This document shows positions 21,825 to 34,262 of a DNA stretch of 64,000 nt, piece after piece. Below the pieces are notes generated by a model. The model saw only the letters and a list, made by a program, of their open reading frames with translations. It made no database searches and was not told where the DNA came from. The stretch's first letter is position 1. Each line of letters starts with the position of its first letter. The stretch comes from Gamarada debralockiae (lineage: Eukaryota; Ascomycota; Leotiomycetes; Helotiales; Hyphodiscaceae), in contig NXFV01001565.1 of NCBI GenBank assembly GCA_002803225.1, positions 173,136 through 237,135 on the forward strand, read 5' to 3'. A program made the translations under genes and the position numbers.

Positions 21825-24800
21825 ATGCCAACCAACGATATCATATCTTCCGCGGAAGCTCAGCAGCTTGTCCAACGGATCGCACGTGGTTATGGATGGA
21901 TCAGCCAGAGAGCGCGTGATGCGAGCGATCAGGAAGCTCTTGAAGCGATAGATATGCTCCAAGAAAACCTTGGGATTGCAGTCAGAACGTATGCACCTTG
22001 TTAAAGGTCTATTAGCAATTGTTGATAATGTCATAGACTAGCAACGAACCTCTACAAAAGCCAAGCTCGATTCGTTTTCGAATTGATCCAAAATGCCGAA
22101 GACAACGATTACAGGAGAGCTACCTCCAGCGGCAATGAGCCCTACATCAAGTTCACGATATATCCCAACAAGATAGTTATCGATTCTAATGAAGATGGAT
22201 TCACTACCGAAAATGTCATAGCAATATGCAAGGTTGGACAGAGCACTAAGAAAAGAGCTGGCCGGCAGCAGTATATTGGCGAAAAGGGCATCGGATTCAA
22301 GTCCGTCTTTATGGTCGCATCAAAAGTTCATATCCAATCAGGCCCCTTTTCATTCTTCTTCGAACATCCACCAGGAGCGCGGGGGATGGGCTTGGTAACT
22401 CCAGTGTGGGAACCTGCCGAGGTAGCTTTGCCAGACCCTTTGACCCGTATGACTTTAACTCTCCTCGATAAATTGGACTATCCGGAACTACTTTCGCAAT
22501 TCGATACTCTCCCCGACACCTTTCTCCTCTTTTTGAACAAGCTTGGTGCAATTACGATTGACAAAATCGAATCCGCCGGAAAGAGTGCAGAGTCTACCAC
22601 ATTCTCATGCACTCTAGACGAATCCTCCAGAGAGGCGACTTTAAGCAAGGTCCACCGTAGAGGTTCCGAGCATCCACAGACGTCTTTGAAGCACTACCAC
22701 ATTACGCGGAAACAACTGAAGGATCTACCACCAGATGAACAACGAGACTGTAACACTGCAGAAGTAGTGCTTGCATTTCCCCTCGACAGCGAATCTGAAC
22801 CTATCATTAGTCCCCAGGAGGTTTATGCTTACCTTCCTATTGGGGACTTTGGGTTTTCCGTGAGTGAATCTGAACTTCATATGTATACGAAACTAACAAC
22901 TTGTAGTTTCTTATTCAATCCGACTTTGTTACGCAGGCCAGCCGGCAGGATGTGATGGAAAGCCGCCGGAACAAAGACATTCTGGACGGCATAGCTGGGG
23001 CATTTCTGGACGCTGTATTTCAGTTTTGCAATCATCCTACCCTTCAGTATAAGTGGCCGCGATATATCCCACAGAATATTCCTAACCCTTTCTGGGCACG
23101 CCTTAAAGACAAGATCCACGAGCTCCTCAAGGGGCGTGCAGTCTTTCGTGGACGCAGCCATGGCCCTCTTCGACCCATCAGTCAGTTGAAGAAAATCGGG
23201 AACGACTTTAAAGATGAATTCGGCAACGCTCTTGTTGCTGATTTGGACGAGGAAATGTATCTTGCATCAGAATACCAACAGGAAGATATAGCGGCTCTCG
23301 ACAGCCTGGGTCTGGGTGTGCTTGACTTTGCTGCTGTAATGGCACGTTTCCGACACGATTTGAAACAACCAAGTTCCAGCTCCAGGTTCAAATCACCAGA
23401 AACAAATGATGACTGGCACACGAGGACCGCGAAACTTTTGCTGCGACCTTTTGAGGAGAAATGGAAATCTCTGACAACGGATACAGTCCGAGGACTCGCA
23501 TGTATCCCACTGCAAAATGGGAAATGGACAGCAATCACTGAGGGCGCCGTATTCTTCCCTCGCACTGATGGGATACTCATCCCGACTGATCTTGGATTAA
23601 GAATTGTCGACGAAAAATCTATCATGAACCCGACAAGGAAGAAGCTTTTTGTCACCCTTGGTGTAAAATCTGCCTCAGTCCAAGACGTCAGAGCACTCAT
23701 ACTGGCACGCTATAAGAAAGAAAGGTCCTCCATCGACTTCGAAACGTCTTTGAAAGATCTCCATTTTCTTTATTCGACCCATTCTCCCGGTACAACAGTT
23801 AAGCTCCGCGAATCAACTTCTCTATGGGTATTTAATCATCGGGACCATCGAATTCACGATGAGGAAGACTTGTATTTCCAAAGTGATGAGGAATATGATT
23901 TCCAGGAGCTGATGGGATCGATCTTGGAGATAGCGCCATACAACAGTGGCCTGGTTGGCTCTTTCATCCATCCAGAGTATTGCAAGCGAATCGAGCTTCT
24001 TCCTGTAAAACGTGGTGGATCCCACCCCGCATTCAAGATCTGGTTACAAGAATCCGTGGGTATATTAAACCATCCACGGCTTGTAGACTCCAAAGATCCT
24101 ACGCAACTGTCACCAATTTTCCGGTACATTATCGAAGCACGTCCGGAGAAGTTGTTGGGGACATTGAAGGCACACTGGGCTTCCTACGCAGCTGTGATGA
24201 GTACTGGCTTGGCATCGAAAATCTCTGAAGCTGTGGTTCCCAGCACGAACATTAGCTCAAAAGCATTAAAAGAGACTTTCATACCGTCGGAGACGCTTAC
24301 AGTCAGATGTGGCGAGTTTCTCGACTTACAGAAATTCCCTTTCCTGAAACTGGAAAATGAACCGGATATTGATGGATGGAAATTTCTGAGTGCGTTCCAC
24401 GTAGGGATCGAGGATAACCTTGATTTCTGGTTGCAGATACTGTATTACTGCAAGTTATCGAAAGGCCCATTTCGATATGAGATATACGAAGTTATTCAGC
24501 AGAAGGTCTGGGTCTTGGGCACTTCGAATGACGACATAAAAAGGGTCTGGTATGAATTGTCTTTCCTTCATTTTATCCCCCCCCCCTCCGGCATCTATGA
24601 TTTATCCAAGAAGCTTACTAGGCTTTACTTCAGGAAATTTGTCTGGGACAACGACCTCGTACTAGCACCGTCCTGTCGGAAAAGGCCGCCCTCTTGGACT
24701 TATTCGGGACGTTGCCTTTGGGATGCACCGGACTACTTGACAACAAAATGGGCTTTACTCCCTTCCTTGTCACATCTTAACACTCCTATCCTTACCGCTT

Positions 24801-27218
24801 TCTTTCAAAACACTCTCGATGTTAAAGACGTTTCTTGGGACGATTTGACTCGCGAGCTCGGAGCGATTAAAGCACAAAAAAAGCCAGACATAAAAGTTGT
24901 CCAGGATATCTATCTTCGCCTCCAGAGAATGTCAGCGGATCTGGGGTCAGAAGACTTGGAATCCTTCCTGTAAGAAATGAAGACCTCATGACTGACCGCG
25001 AAGGCTCTACTGACTTGTCGAACTCTAGGGCTTCTTTCGAAAAAGATGCGCTGATCTACGATATGCTAGGCCAAAAATGGACTGCTCCATCAGCGTGCCT
25101 GTGGTCAAAAGACGCTCAGGTGCCAGGGAAGAGTACAATCAGTGGCCAGTATGAAGATTTGAAGGACTTGTTTGTAGGAGTGCTTAAGGTTAAAATCCCC
25201 GATTTGCGTTTGCTTGTTGAAGAGCTCAAACGAGTCGCACAATCTTCGCCATCTATCAATGATATTAAGAGTCTTATTTGGCAAATCAATACGTTTGCTC
25301 CGACCATCAAGGACTTGGACAAGTTGCGCGGGTCTAAAATATTCCCTGTAAGGAAGGCAAATGGGAGACTTCAGCTACGGAGGAGACTGGCGAGATTCTC
25401 GATTATTGACCGTCAGCCCTGGGCTAATGCATTCGAAGGAAAGTTAGACTTTCTCGATTTCAGTCTCAAAGAAGTTAGGACTTTGGAGCCGTTTTTGTCT
25501 TGTATGGAGGTCGGGGGATACTTGTCAAAGGTTGTGATTGAAAAGTCCTCTTTCCAAGGCATTCTTCCAGAGCCAAGTACCAAGAGGACTAGGGACTTGC
25601 GACGACGTGCTTATGCGCTCTCCCGGTATGTGCTCAATCTTTTGCCTTAAGAAGATCCTCGGCTTATATTTGTAGGTGTGCGACACACTTCGGCAGCCCT
25701 AGGGCCAAGAACGACAGTCAAGCTCTCTATCAATTGCTTCTTAAAACAAAAGTTTACGAAACGGATAGTATTATTGGAAGTCTTGAGCATACCCTTCTTG
25801 GCGAAACCGTTATCGTTGAAGTCAACAAAACAAAGCTTTATATCGAAGAAGGCCTGGAGGGTTTAAACATATATGTTCCGAAAGATTCAAAGGATCAAGA
25901 GATCTGTTATCTTCGGCTGCTTCCCACAAAGCTATTCAACGAGACTATGATGGCAAAAGTCGACAGCAATTCTACATTGGCGTTTGATTCAAGAGCTGTT
26001 TCGATCATTACGGCAATCTTCGCGTCTAGCGACGAGGTCGTCGACTTGGTACTAGAGGAGGCTGGTATTGTCCCAGTACCATATCCTGATCAATATGAGG
26101 AAGAGCTCCAGCAATCACCTCCAGACGACATCTTGCCTAGCCCAGGTATTGATCAGCAGCGTAACACGGAAAGTGAAACCGCATCGGTTAGATCAGGAAC
26201 GCAGTCGGGAATGGCAACTCCTGGAGCTAGTACCCCGTCAGCTCGAAGCACTAGCTTCTCTATCACTGCGACTTCTACGTACCGAGCGAGCTATCAGCCA
26301 AGTTTTCCATCACAGCTGATTCAGCTCCTCAGCAGTCCCCCAAGACCTAGCCCCGAGCCCGTGCTTCCAGACAATGTACGGCGCCCATTTACACCTGGAA
26401 GTAGCCAAGTGGAGTATCGACGACTACTCGACAACATCATCACTGCAGCAAGTAATAAAAGAGGAGCGTTTCCATACCAGGGAGCATTCAATCTTGACGA
26501 ACTCTTGAACGCTCTTCCGGTGGAGGCGGCAAGAGAAGTGAACGATTACGATCTACCTTTCGGAGTCAGGAATGAGAACCAACTTGCTCATGATATGAAA
26601 GTTGGAGCGGCGGGAGAGCTTTACGTATGTACAAAACTATGGAGTTTAGGCAGAGATCTGACATGTGTAGGCCTTTGAGATTCTCTCCCGCCTCGAGACT
26701 TCTCTCCCTGGGTTCGGTCGCCATAACTGGCAGAGCACAATCCGCAGGCATGTGACTGTCCATGAGAATTACCGCGACATGGAACCATGGCGAGGAGCGG
26801 AAACGGCGGATATCACATACGATGATACCAAAGGAGAATTTACACAGCTTCTGATCGCGAACAGTTACCTGGATGGGTCCATTTGGGCTCGTGCGAAGCC
26901 AAAATACTTCCTCGAAGTGAAGACGACAACAAAAGAATGTGCCACTCGGTTCTTTTTGAGCAAGAGTCAATATCAAAGAGTACGTTTGCTGTCTGAAAAT
27001 TAGATTGCTTCGAGGCTGACGAGATTTAGATGCAACGAATGAAACTGGGCGTTCAAGCATCAGCTGAAGTCTATATAATCCTTCGCGTTTTCAATCTTGA
27101 TAGGGATAAAATTGATATGCGACTTTATGTTGATCCGGCTGGAATGGAAGAAAGAGGTGAATTGCAATTCACATCGGAGTCTTACTCTGTGGTGCCTCCA
27201 GCTCGTGACGGACATTGA
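21825..27218 (+). CDS. GHKL-ATPase / DUF3883 protein, NO VEIN-like
   Basis: Seven exons (21825-21988, 22037-22859, 22907-24969, 25029-25625, 25676-26624, 26671-26979, 27030-27218) splice in frame to 1697 aa; introns are 46-59 bp. The N-terminal HATPase (sacsin/Hsp90-like) domain has the N-box FELIQNAEDND (about 69-79), DSNEDGFT and GEKGIGFKSVF (G2 box). A long helical middle region follows, then a Ser/Pro-rich linker (about 1365-1440). The C-terminal DUF3883 domain has GAAGELYAFEIL (about 1524-1535), FLEVKTTT (about 1612-1619) and FFLSKSQYQRMQRM. The E...EVK pattern matches the PD-(D/E)XK nuclease-like core proposed for this family. Plant NO VEIN has the same domain order. Molecular activity is not established. 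The start MPTNDIISS is the first in-frame ATG with a good flank. Confidence 0.88.
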
Positions 27219-27456
27219 TTGAAGAAGTACTGGGAGGCACTATGCTTGCTCGTACATAGAGAGACTATTGTCATGTCAAGCTCACGGAATGAACGGATAT
27301 GATTAAGCGGGATCAGATTTCAAAAGTTTCTAGCTTTCTACCAACTCAGCATTGTGTTTGCAAGTGATTCAGCCCTACGGTTTCTTTCCATACACCACGT
27401 ATCTAGATGATCTTGTCAGTCCCTTGGGAAATTCTGGGATTTTCGATGAGAGTGAC

Positions 27457-28540
27457 TCACTGTGGAAAGTAAGAATGGATCTTAGTATCGTCCATCTCCT
27501 TCCCCACATCTACCAAAAACACTTCCAGTTCGTCCGCCGTCCACCCCAATGCTCTCGTGAACAGGGCAACGCTGACACCATACAGACGACCTGGAATATT
27601 TTCATGATTCCACATCCCTTCATCTCGATCAGCTCTGCATACCGCCTCAACACAGGTCTTGGAGGCTCGCAACTTACCCCACTCTTTATACTTCATGCCT
27701 TCGGCCATTTATTCAACGGCCATTTATATTGAATCTTAACAACATCCTGGAATCTCGCAGCAATCATCAGCTCGTTAGAAAGCTCCGCCGAGTTGCAAGC
27801 GCGACCGATTTTCGCTCTTGCCCCGACAATCAGCTCACCCCAATTTTTGGGCGCAGAGTTCGGCGGCCAGGAATCGTCGTCGACTTTTACGGGAAGGCAG
27901 AGATCCGATGTTACTATTATCCCGCCGGGGTTCAGGGATCTGATTGGCTCGTCAGTTCAAGGATTTGGTTGTTTTGAGAAAGCGGATGGTTTGTTGTACT
28001 CAAAGCTTTTGTTTGAAGAATGCAGGCCAATCAGCAAGTGAACCCGTCATCATTCGCTCGTGAACGAAATCGAATTTATGGCTAAGGGCCCAAGGCTCTT
28101 CGATGTCATCGACTTCGAATGTTACATTTGGTGGGATGCTGAATCCTATTAGTGTGGGAAGTTTGCGGCCTTGGATTTGGAGGCTCGCAATTGTGGTTGA
28201 ATGAGACTGAGGTCAACACCAAAGACTTGTGCTTCTGGATTCTCATCTGTAAAATCAATGGTCAAAATATCAGTTCCCGTGCTGACGTCAAGGACACGGT
28301 GAATTTGTTTGCCTTCCGGAAATGGACAGAGATAGAGCTTCCCGTCGAAGGTTAGAGAGTAGAGGTGGTGCTGAAGATCTATGATGTGTGAGGAGAAGTT
28401 CCTTGGGTGCTCATTAGATATCGGCACCTAGGCGACCCTTTTTATCCTGCGCAGGTATTGGGTTCAGCGAACAGTCGCAATGGCCGAGTAAGTAAGAGGA
28501 AAATACCTCGTCATTGGGGAGAATATATTCTTCCCCAGGT
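27457..28540 (-). pseudogene. TAM-type SAM-dependent methyltransferase pseudogene
   Basis: Minus-strand segments in order: YILPNDE, LQHHLYSLTFDGKLYLCPFP, VLDVSTGTDILTIDF (SAM motif I, with expected Gly residues replaced), PEAQVFGVDLS, PPNVTFEVDDIEEPW, FDFVHERMMTGSLADWPAFF, a recognisable intron (GTACAA...ATCAG), NPGGIIVTSDLCLP, WPLNKWP, and GLYGVSVALFTRALGWTADELEVFLVDV. Frame changes occur in the FFKQ region and before KYKEWG, and the GxG loop is damaged. The family is the fungal LaeA-like/TAM-domain methyltransferases. It cannot encode a normal enzyme as written. Confidence 0.7.
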
Positions 28541-31354
28541 TAAACTATCTCAGGATATTTTTGGGGGACACTCTACTCACTCCCTTCCTTGTACGAATGG
28601 TATACCCTCCCATTTTCAGTCCTATACTTCAAGGTCCTCGATCTAATCGATGTTGTGGAGCTCGCAACAGAATTCTACAACAGGTGATGATGAGCTCGGA
28701 ATTTCTAGCGAACTCCCGATTCAGTACATATAGGACCAAATGCAGAATCACCGTCATCGTCGCAGTCATCGGCCTAACATACAACTTCTATCAGAAACAG
28801 GATCCCAGAGAATTTATGGGAAAATACACACTTCGGCCCCAACTTGGGGTGTCGCCTCTACCGTCGTCGGCAGGGCTGCCGAAGTTTCTTCGGTGGCCAT
28901 GCTTGAAATTCTGATATGAAGGAATCAACTCTTTGCCAGAGCATTTAGTACATAATACTAAATGGCAAGCAAGATTTACCTCGCTGGGCAAGAAGATGAT
29001 AAGTGTCAAGAAAGTAGATTCTCGGATAAGTTGAGTTCACACAATCTCTAGTTATTGATGTCTGGTAAACTCTACATCGCAGAAAATAGAAAATGAATCA
29101 TCTTTCATCCATACAAGTAAAGCGATTTCAATGTGCCTCTTTCAGTATATCTCCTACGATTTTGACATGGGCTTTGAAGGATTCAGACAGAATGAATGTT
29201 CAGGCTTGAATCGATCTTATGAACTGCAATTGAATTCTAATTTCCCAAGGAGTTAGAGAGTTGATATTTTGCACCCCAATTCCTGCCGTAGCATCAATAT
29301 TGATGTTTGAGCTAGGAAGAGAAACAAAGTGGATGCAACGAAAGAGGGACTCGACTAGATTCAGGAGGGAAACAAGGCAGCGACAAGCGAGGTCGTGATT
29401 CGTACCAACTATAGCGTCCATTCACAGTGCTTTGCACTATACCACTCCCGAACCCTCTGGATAAAAGCTCACAAGAGTGATTCACAAGAGGTAACATGGT
29501 AGTACGAAGCTTGGTACTTAAGGAGGCCTCCCAGCCCCAAATCTCCTCATCATCGCTACCTCCCAAGATCTTGACTCTTACACCATCATCCAAAGTCACC
29601 AAGAACAGAATCCATTCAAACATCTTGATCATTCAACAATTTCAGCATGACTCAAGCATCTTCAAGCAAGACTTCAGACACATTGCCCCCACTTACCGCA
29701 CTCGATAAGTGTTCAAGCTAGGAGGTAAGTCCTCGAGAACCGTGGCGGCATGATGCTTCGAACTGGCAATAACAAACAGCTTTGTATCGCTGGAACATAG
29801 ATCGTAAACATGATCGCGACTTGGCCTTCTCCGATCTATTTCTAGAGGCGATGAATCCGCGCAGTTCATATTCAAAAACGTGCCCGCTGCATTTGAAAGG
29901 GGTGATATCGCCTAGTGTTTGCGCGAACATTGGGCACAAACCCTCTCCAGACACAGCGAAAAGTTATCTAATGAGTAAGTGATCCTCGGACCAACCCTTT
30001 ACATCTTGCCCATGTTCATGAGCTCTGAATTTGCCCCCTTCACAATGACTGATTGCTAACTCTCAAATTTCGACAGTCATTACCGCTTTTTCGTTGGTTC
30101 TATTCGTCATTTGGATGCCACAGCCATTGGAACGCCTTTGCCAGGAGAGTATGCAAACTGGCCCATCGAACGATTAACAACGTCGCAAATAACGACGTCA
30201 TAAACACTTGCCCTCGGAAAATTGAAGCTGTTGAAGACGAACTACGTTACATCAGGAGTCTCTTAGAGGATAATGAGGAGCTCCAACTTAGCAGAAGCTT
30301 AATACTATGAGGCAAGCCTGATAAAGACCGAGGCAGAAAGGAATTGTGAAATATAGGAAGTTCACAAGTCCTAATGTGGAAGAAGGCACCTGCTATTTTT
30401 TCTCGGCCGCCGAATTGGATTCCATGGTCGACGGAGCGTTGACACAGCTTCCAGAATCCATCGACAAGGTCATCAAACGCCCAAAGGCTACTCCACAACC
30501 ATGGGGTCGGGCGTGCCAATGCCAAACATATCGCCATCCGGCGCATATACGAGTAGATGCATCGTTAATTAACGCCTCGCGGCAAACGATAAATACCTGC
30601 CATTCTGACAGGTGCCGGCGTACAGGGCGTCCCAGTTAGCAAGTGCAAATGAATGGCCCAAAACGCTCCTGTGCTCTGAGCGATCAAGGCGGCATTGCCA
30701 ACGTTCTTGCCAAAGCTGCTCCCATTACACATGGCACCAGCGCTGTCCAATCTCTTGCAAAGAACCGTTGTCAGAACATCATTCAAACTGTCAAAGCTGT
30801 TCCCGTCGCAAAGGCGCTCAAAAACAGAGCTCCGTACACTGAGAAACCTAGCTCCTCCAACAAGGCTACCTCTGGCTGCATCGCCACTCCATGAACTCCG
30901 TCGGTCAAACCCAAGTAAGAAGAGCGCCAATCATGATTACTGTGAGCGGTACAGGTATATTTGCTGCCCCTTCCGTGGATGCGGACATCGGATCTGACCC
31001 CAGCAGACACGATTGTCATCGTTTATCTCTCCAGCCATGGAAAGGAACTTCGTAACGAAAGCACCCAAAACTAGAAGGATGTGTCGCTCGGACGGTAGCC
31101 TCTGCAGATAGTAGCATTCAATCAAGTAAGCTCCTGAAGGGAGGATGTCGGTAAGGAAAATATCAGCACTGGTAAGTTCTTCAAAGTTGCTCATTTCCTA
31201 TGTAGGGAGCCCGTCCCTGTTTGTTGACTTAGCATCTCAGGGATAGACACTTCACATTTTCCGGCGTGTTGAATGTTGCTAACTCCTGAGCAGAACAGAA
31301 AGCACTAAAACTTACTGAGAGAGACCAATACCTAGAAGTAACCTAAGCTTTGTT
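28541..31354. other. Decayed, low-coding region
   Basis: No intact gene. Some plus-strand fragments look protein-like: a start at 29647 (MTQASSSKTSDTLPPL), a hydrophobic run with VLFVIWMPQPLERL near 30077-30128, ELRYIRSLLEDN near 30238-30273, and an Ala/Lys-rich stretch at 30649-30894. A minus-strand stretch at 30937-31194 is hydrophobic. I cannot join these into one gene. Confidence 0.35.
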
Positions 31355-31699
31355 CAATATGCCGAGCATGCTAAGGCTATGATCGAAAGCCTAAAGAAGG
31401 CCGATGTTGAAGAAGAGCAAAAGGCAGAGCTGAAGACACACGTAAAGACCGAAAGTCAACGGCCAGAAGCCGAATAGAGCAATCCGAGCCTCATAATCCA
31501 CACGACGTCAAAGGACGTCAGTTCTGACTCCAGCACCGTTGCCACTTCTGATAGCGATTCGGACACAGAATGTATCCATAACCCAACCAGTTACGACACG
31601 TCAAGCACTGCGAATTCGGATAATGAGAGTGAGCTCAGTATCGAGGAACGAGTTCGAAGAATTGAGAGACTTCTCAAGGGCAAAGGACCCATGTATTGA
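31355..31699 (+). pseudogene. Fragment of an acidic coiled-coil ORF with one in-frame TAG
   Basis: Continuous frame of 115 codons broken by a single TAG at 31475-31477. It starts in QYAEHAKAMIESLKKADVEE, is Glu/Lys-rich, then Ser/Asp-rich (TSDSDSDTE), and ends EERVRRIERLLKGKGPMY. The ending resembles the ELRYIRSLLEDN fragment near 30.25 kb, hinting at a related decayed copy. Function unknown. Confidence 0.35.
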
Positions 31700-31966
31700 A
31701 CTATGAGCAACGATGGAGGAGCTGCAGAGACCTGATGTAAAATAGCGCGACTTTCAAGATTTGCGAGACTTACTTGAATCGAAGAGTTTTCAACCATATC
31801 AGAACACTTGCTTTCCCCGAAACAGGGTGTGGAATCATGACTTTTCAATTTCCCATCCAGTCCAGTAACGCCTTAACTGACCATCCACAACAGCATGCAA
31901 TATGATACAGAAAACCCTGTCTGCGAGCTCCCATACCCAAACGACAAACCCAAACTTCCCTGAACT

Positions 31967-32694
31967 CTATACCCTAACATTCCTCGACTCCTTCTCCACA
32001 ACCTTCACCAAATCTTTATAAACCTCCCCAAACTCCTCATCGCCCTCAATCTTCTCTGCTTTCTTGGCACCAACCCTCGCCTCCGATACCATCACTACAC
32101 TTGTCGGTCTCTTCGTGTTGCCCGCTGCGCCTAATTCTGCTCTGCTTGTGACGAAGATGTATGGGACGTTGTGGTCTTCGCACAGGACGGGGATATGTGA
32201 GATGACATCCATGGGCGAGATATCTGCTGCGAGGATAACGACGCCTGGTGCTGCGCCATTGCCTGCTCCTTGGGGTGACTTTCGTAGGGCTTTGACGACT
32301 TCCTTGACACCGCGCTTGAGAGTTTTATTCTTCGCCGCTGTATAAATCCAAAATCAGCATCTCCTCTCCCAAGTCAGAGTTTCAACTGTGGGTAGAACCA
32401 ACCCTTCTTCACACTCTTAAGCACCTTCTTCGTAACCTTATCGTCCGCCAATGGGTTCGCAAACGGCACCAGCGCACCCACAGGTTTAACAACAACCTCA
32501 CCACTGCTCTCCTTCACAATAACAGCCTTAGTCTCAACCACAGGCTTCTCGACTTCCTTGGTAGCTTCCTCGAATGCAGCCACGAGATTTTCGTCGCTGA
32601 GCTTCGACTTCTTGTCTTTCTTGGACTTCTTCACACCGTCTTTTTCGCTGCGCTTCTCCTTCTTCTCCTTCTTTTCGGACTTGTCTTTCCCCAT
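31967..32694 (-). CDS. NHP2: H/ACA snoRNP protein NHP2 (L7Ae family)
   Basis: Exons 32694-32403 and 32337-31967 on the minus strand, 220 aa. A Lys/Glu-rich N-terminal extension (about 1-30 and beyond) makes it longer than the yeast protein. The L7Ae fold follows: LKRGVKEVVKALRK at the start of exon 2, GVVILAADISPMDVISHIPVLCEDHNVPYIF as the RNA-binding core, then VTSRAELG and SVVMVSEA. NHP2 binds H/ACA guide RNAs with Cbf5, Nop10 and Gar1 for pseudouridylation of rRNA in the nucleolus. The intron acceptor restores KKA|AKNKTLKRG in frame. Confidence 0.92.
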
Positions 32695-33351
32695 TTTGAA
32701 GAGAGAGTGTGAGTTTCTGGCGGAGAATTGTGAGTTTTAGGGTGGGTTCGAGGCTTTTAATTATTTTTTGAGAATTCGAGCTCCAGGGATTTTATCGAGC
32801 GACGACGCTAGTCCCGATAAGGACGATATCAAATTCGAGGTCACCCAAACCAACACATCAGAAGCACTGACAGCTTCTTCTTTCGGTTCTTGTAGGGCAG
32901 TTATTTCTAGGAAGGGTTTGACTTATGAATCGCTAAGGAGAGTTACGAAAAAATATAAACAATTGGCCTTATGTCGAAGCATAGGCCGTTTTGAAGTCTG
33001 TCAATCACTGAAAATGATTTGAACGATTGAGATCTTGTCTGCGAATACTCTATTCTGTAGAAAGCCAGCCGCTCCTTAATTTCCTGCTGAATTAACGGTT
33101 CTCATGTTCTGACCCAAATTTCACAATCTGGCCTTACCTATCCTGCGTCTTTTTCAAGCACCACCCTCGTTTCCACATTCATTTGAGGACCAAAAAAATT
33201 TGTCGAAAGGATCAATTGCAAGTCTACTACTATACACACAGCATCCTCCTTTCCAGGGCAATTCGCAAGCCACCAATCGCTCTTTAGATTGGATCATCGG
33301 CTAAAGCGTAACACAAGCACTGCTTAGCATTGATCTATACTATACACCTGT
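32695..33351. other. Intergenic, NHP2 promoter side and QCR8 3' flank
   Basis: No coding feature recognised. The sequence next to 32695 is the presumed NHP2 promoter. Confidence 0.45.
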
Positions 33352-34066
33352 CTATTCCGCGTCGCCGAATTCAAGGCGTCCAGCCTTGGAGTTCAGGTAC
33401 TCGTTTCTAGCAATATCCGTTAGCAGGAGTCTAGCAGTCAGAGAGGTGGCGGGGGTGCGGTGGGGATGCAAACCTTTCGATAGCCCATTGCATGCTGTAA
33501 TAGGCGATGACAAACGGAGGAGCGAAGTACAGGACTTGATGGCTGAATCGGCGCCAGGTGTTGAAGATAGCAGCGTTGAGAGCACCTGCGAAGGGACGTT
33601 GTCGGTTGGCGCTGAGTCCGTACTGCACAATGCCTTTCTGGGTTTGAGAGCCTGTAGCATCATGCATCAGTCGATTGATCCTCAATTCGTTGAACGGTCC
33701 ATCCATAATGTCCTTCACAGCTCCAAAGTCGTTCCTGTATCATCCTGCTTTGATTCCAGGCCAATTCTTCTCTCGCCGTGCAGCGTCGAAACAAATCCCG
33801 CGAATCCGGTGTCTCCATCAAAGAGCTCTCAACACTCACCCAAGTGACCCCATTCACCCAAGTACCTGCAGAAACAATAGTTAGCATCTGATTCCAACAG
33901 CTCGTTCCAATCTACCCCTTCAATGTCAAAGCTAAGCTCGTCGTAGCCCGTTGCCGACTGGACAAACCCATCTCGCCGCCAACGCAGAAAAGAGTCTCAC
34001 TCACTTTCCATACATGCCAAGGGGAGCCCCCACGCCACCGGATCGCATAATCTGAGAAGGTCTCAT
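33352..34066 (-). CDS. QCR8: Cytochrome bc1 complex subunit 8 (ubiquinol-cytochrome c reductase)
   Basis: Four exons on the minus strand: 34066-34005, 33865-33840 (only 26 bp), 33651-33474, 33406-33352, giving 106 aa. The N-terminus MRPSQIMRSGG leads to YLGEWGHLG, then SQTQKGIVQYGLSANRQRPFAGAL, FNTWRRFSHQVLYFAPPFVIAYYSM (the single membrane helix), and the C-terminal NEYLNSKAGR. All are signature segments of QCR8/QP-C, a small inner-membrane subunit of respiratory complex III close to the ubiquinone site. All three splice junctions keep the frame. Head to head with prohibitin. Confidence 0.93.
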
Positions 34067-34262
34067 CGTGCCTGATTCCTATGTGTTCGGATGATCGTTC
34101 AATTGTTGGTGATGTTCGTCGTCAAGCTGTCGTCGAAAGATCAGTCCTCGCCAAGCTTGACCCTGGTTGCCGTTAGCGTCGAATGTTCAGAAATGTCAAG
34201 CTTCTCTCACCAGTCACCCCAATACACCCCCTTCCTCACAACATCTCGACAGAATCGCCAAG
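34067..34262. promoter_or_regulatory. Bidirectional promoter of QCR8 and PHB1
   Basis: 196 bp separate the start codons of the two divergent mitochondrial inner-membrane protein genes, so one short region must serve both. No specific motif is asserted. Confidence 0.6.

Noticed and set aside
30937..31194. Hydrophobic minus-strand ORF considered as an MFS transporter relic
   Set aside because: Some resemblance around GAYLIECYYL, but no second motif supports it.
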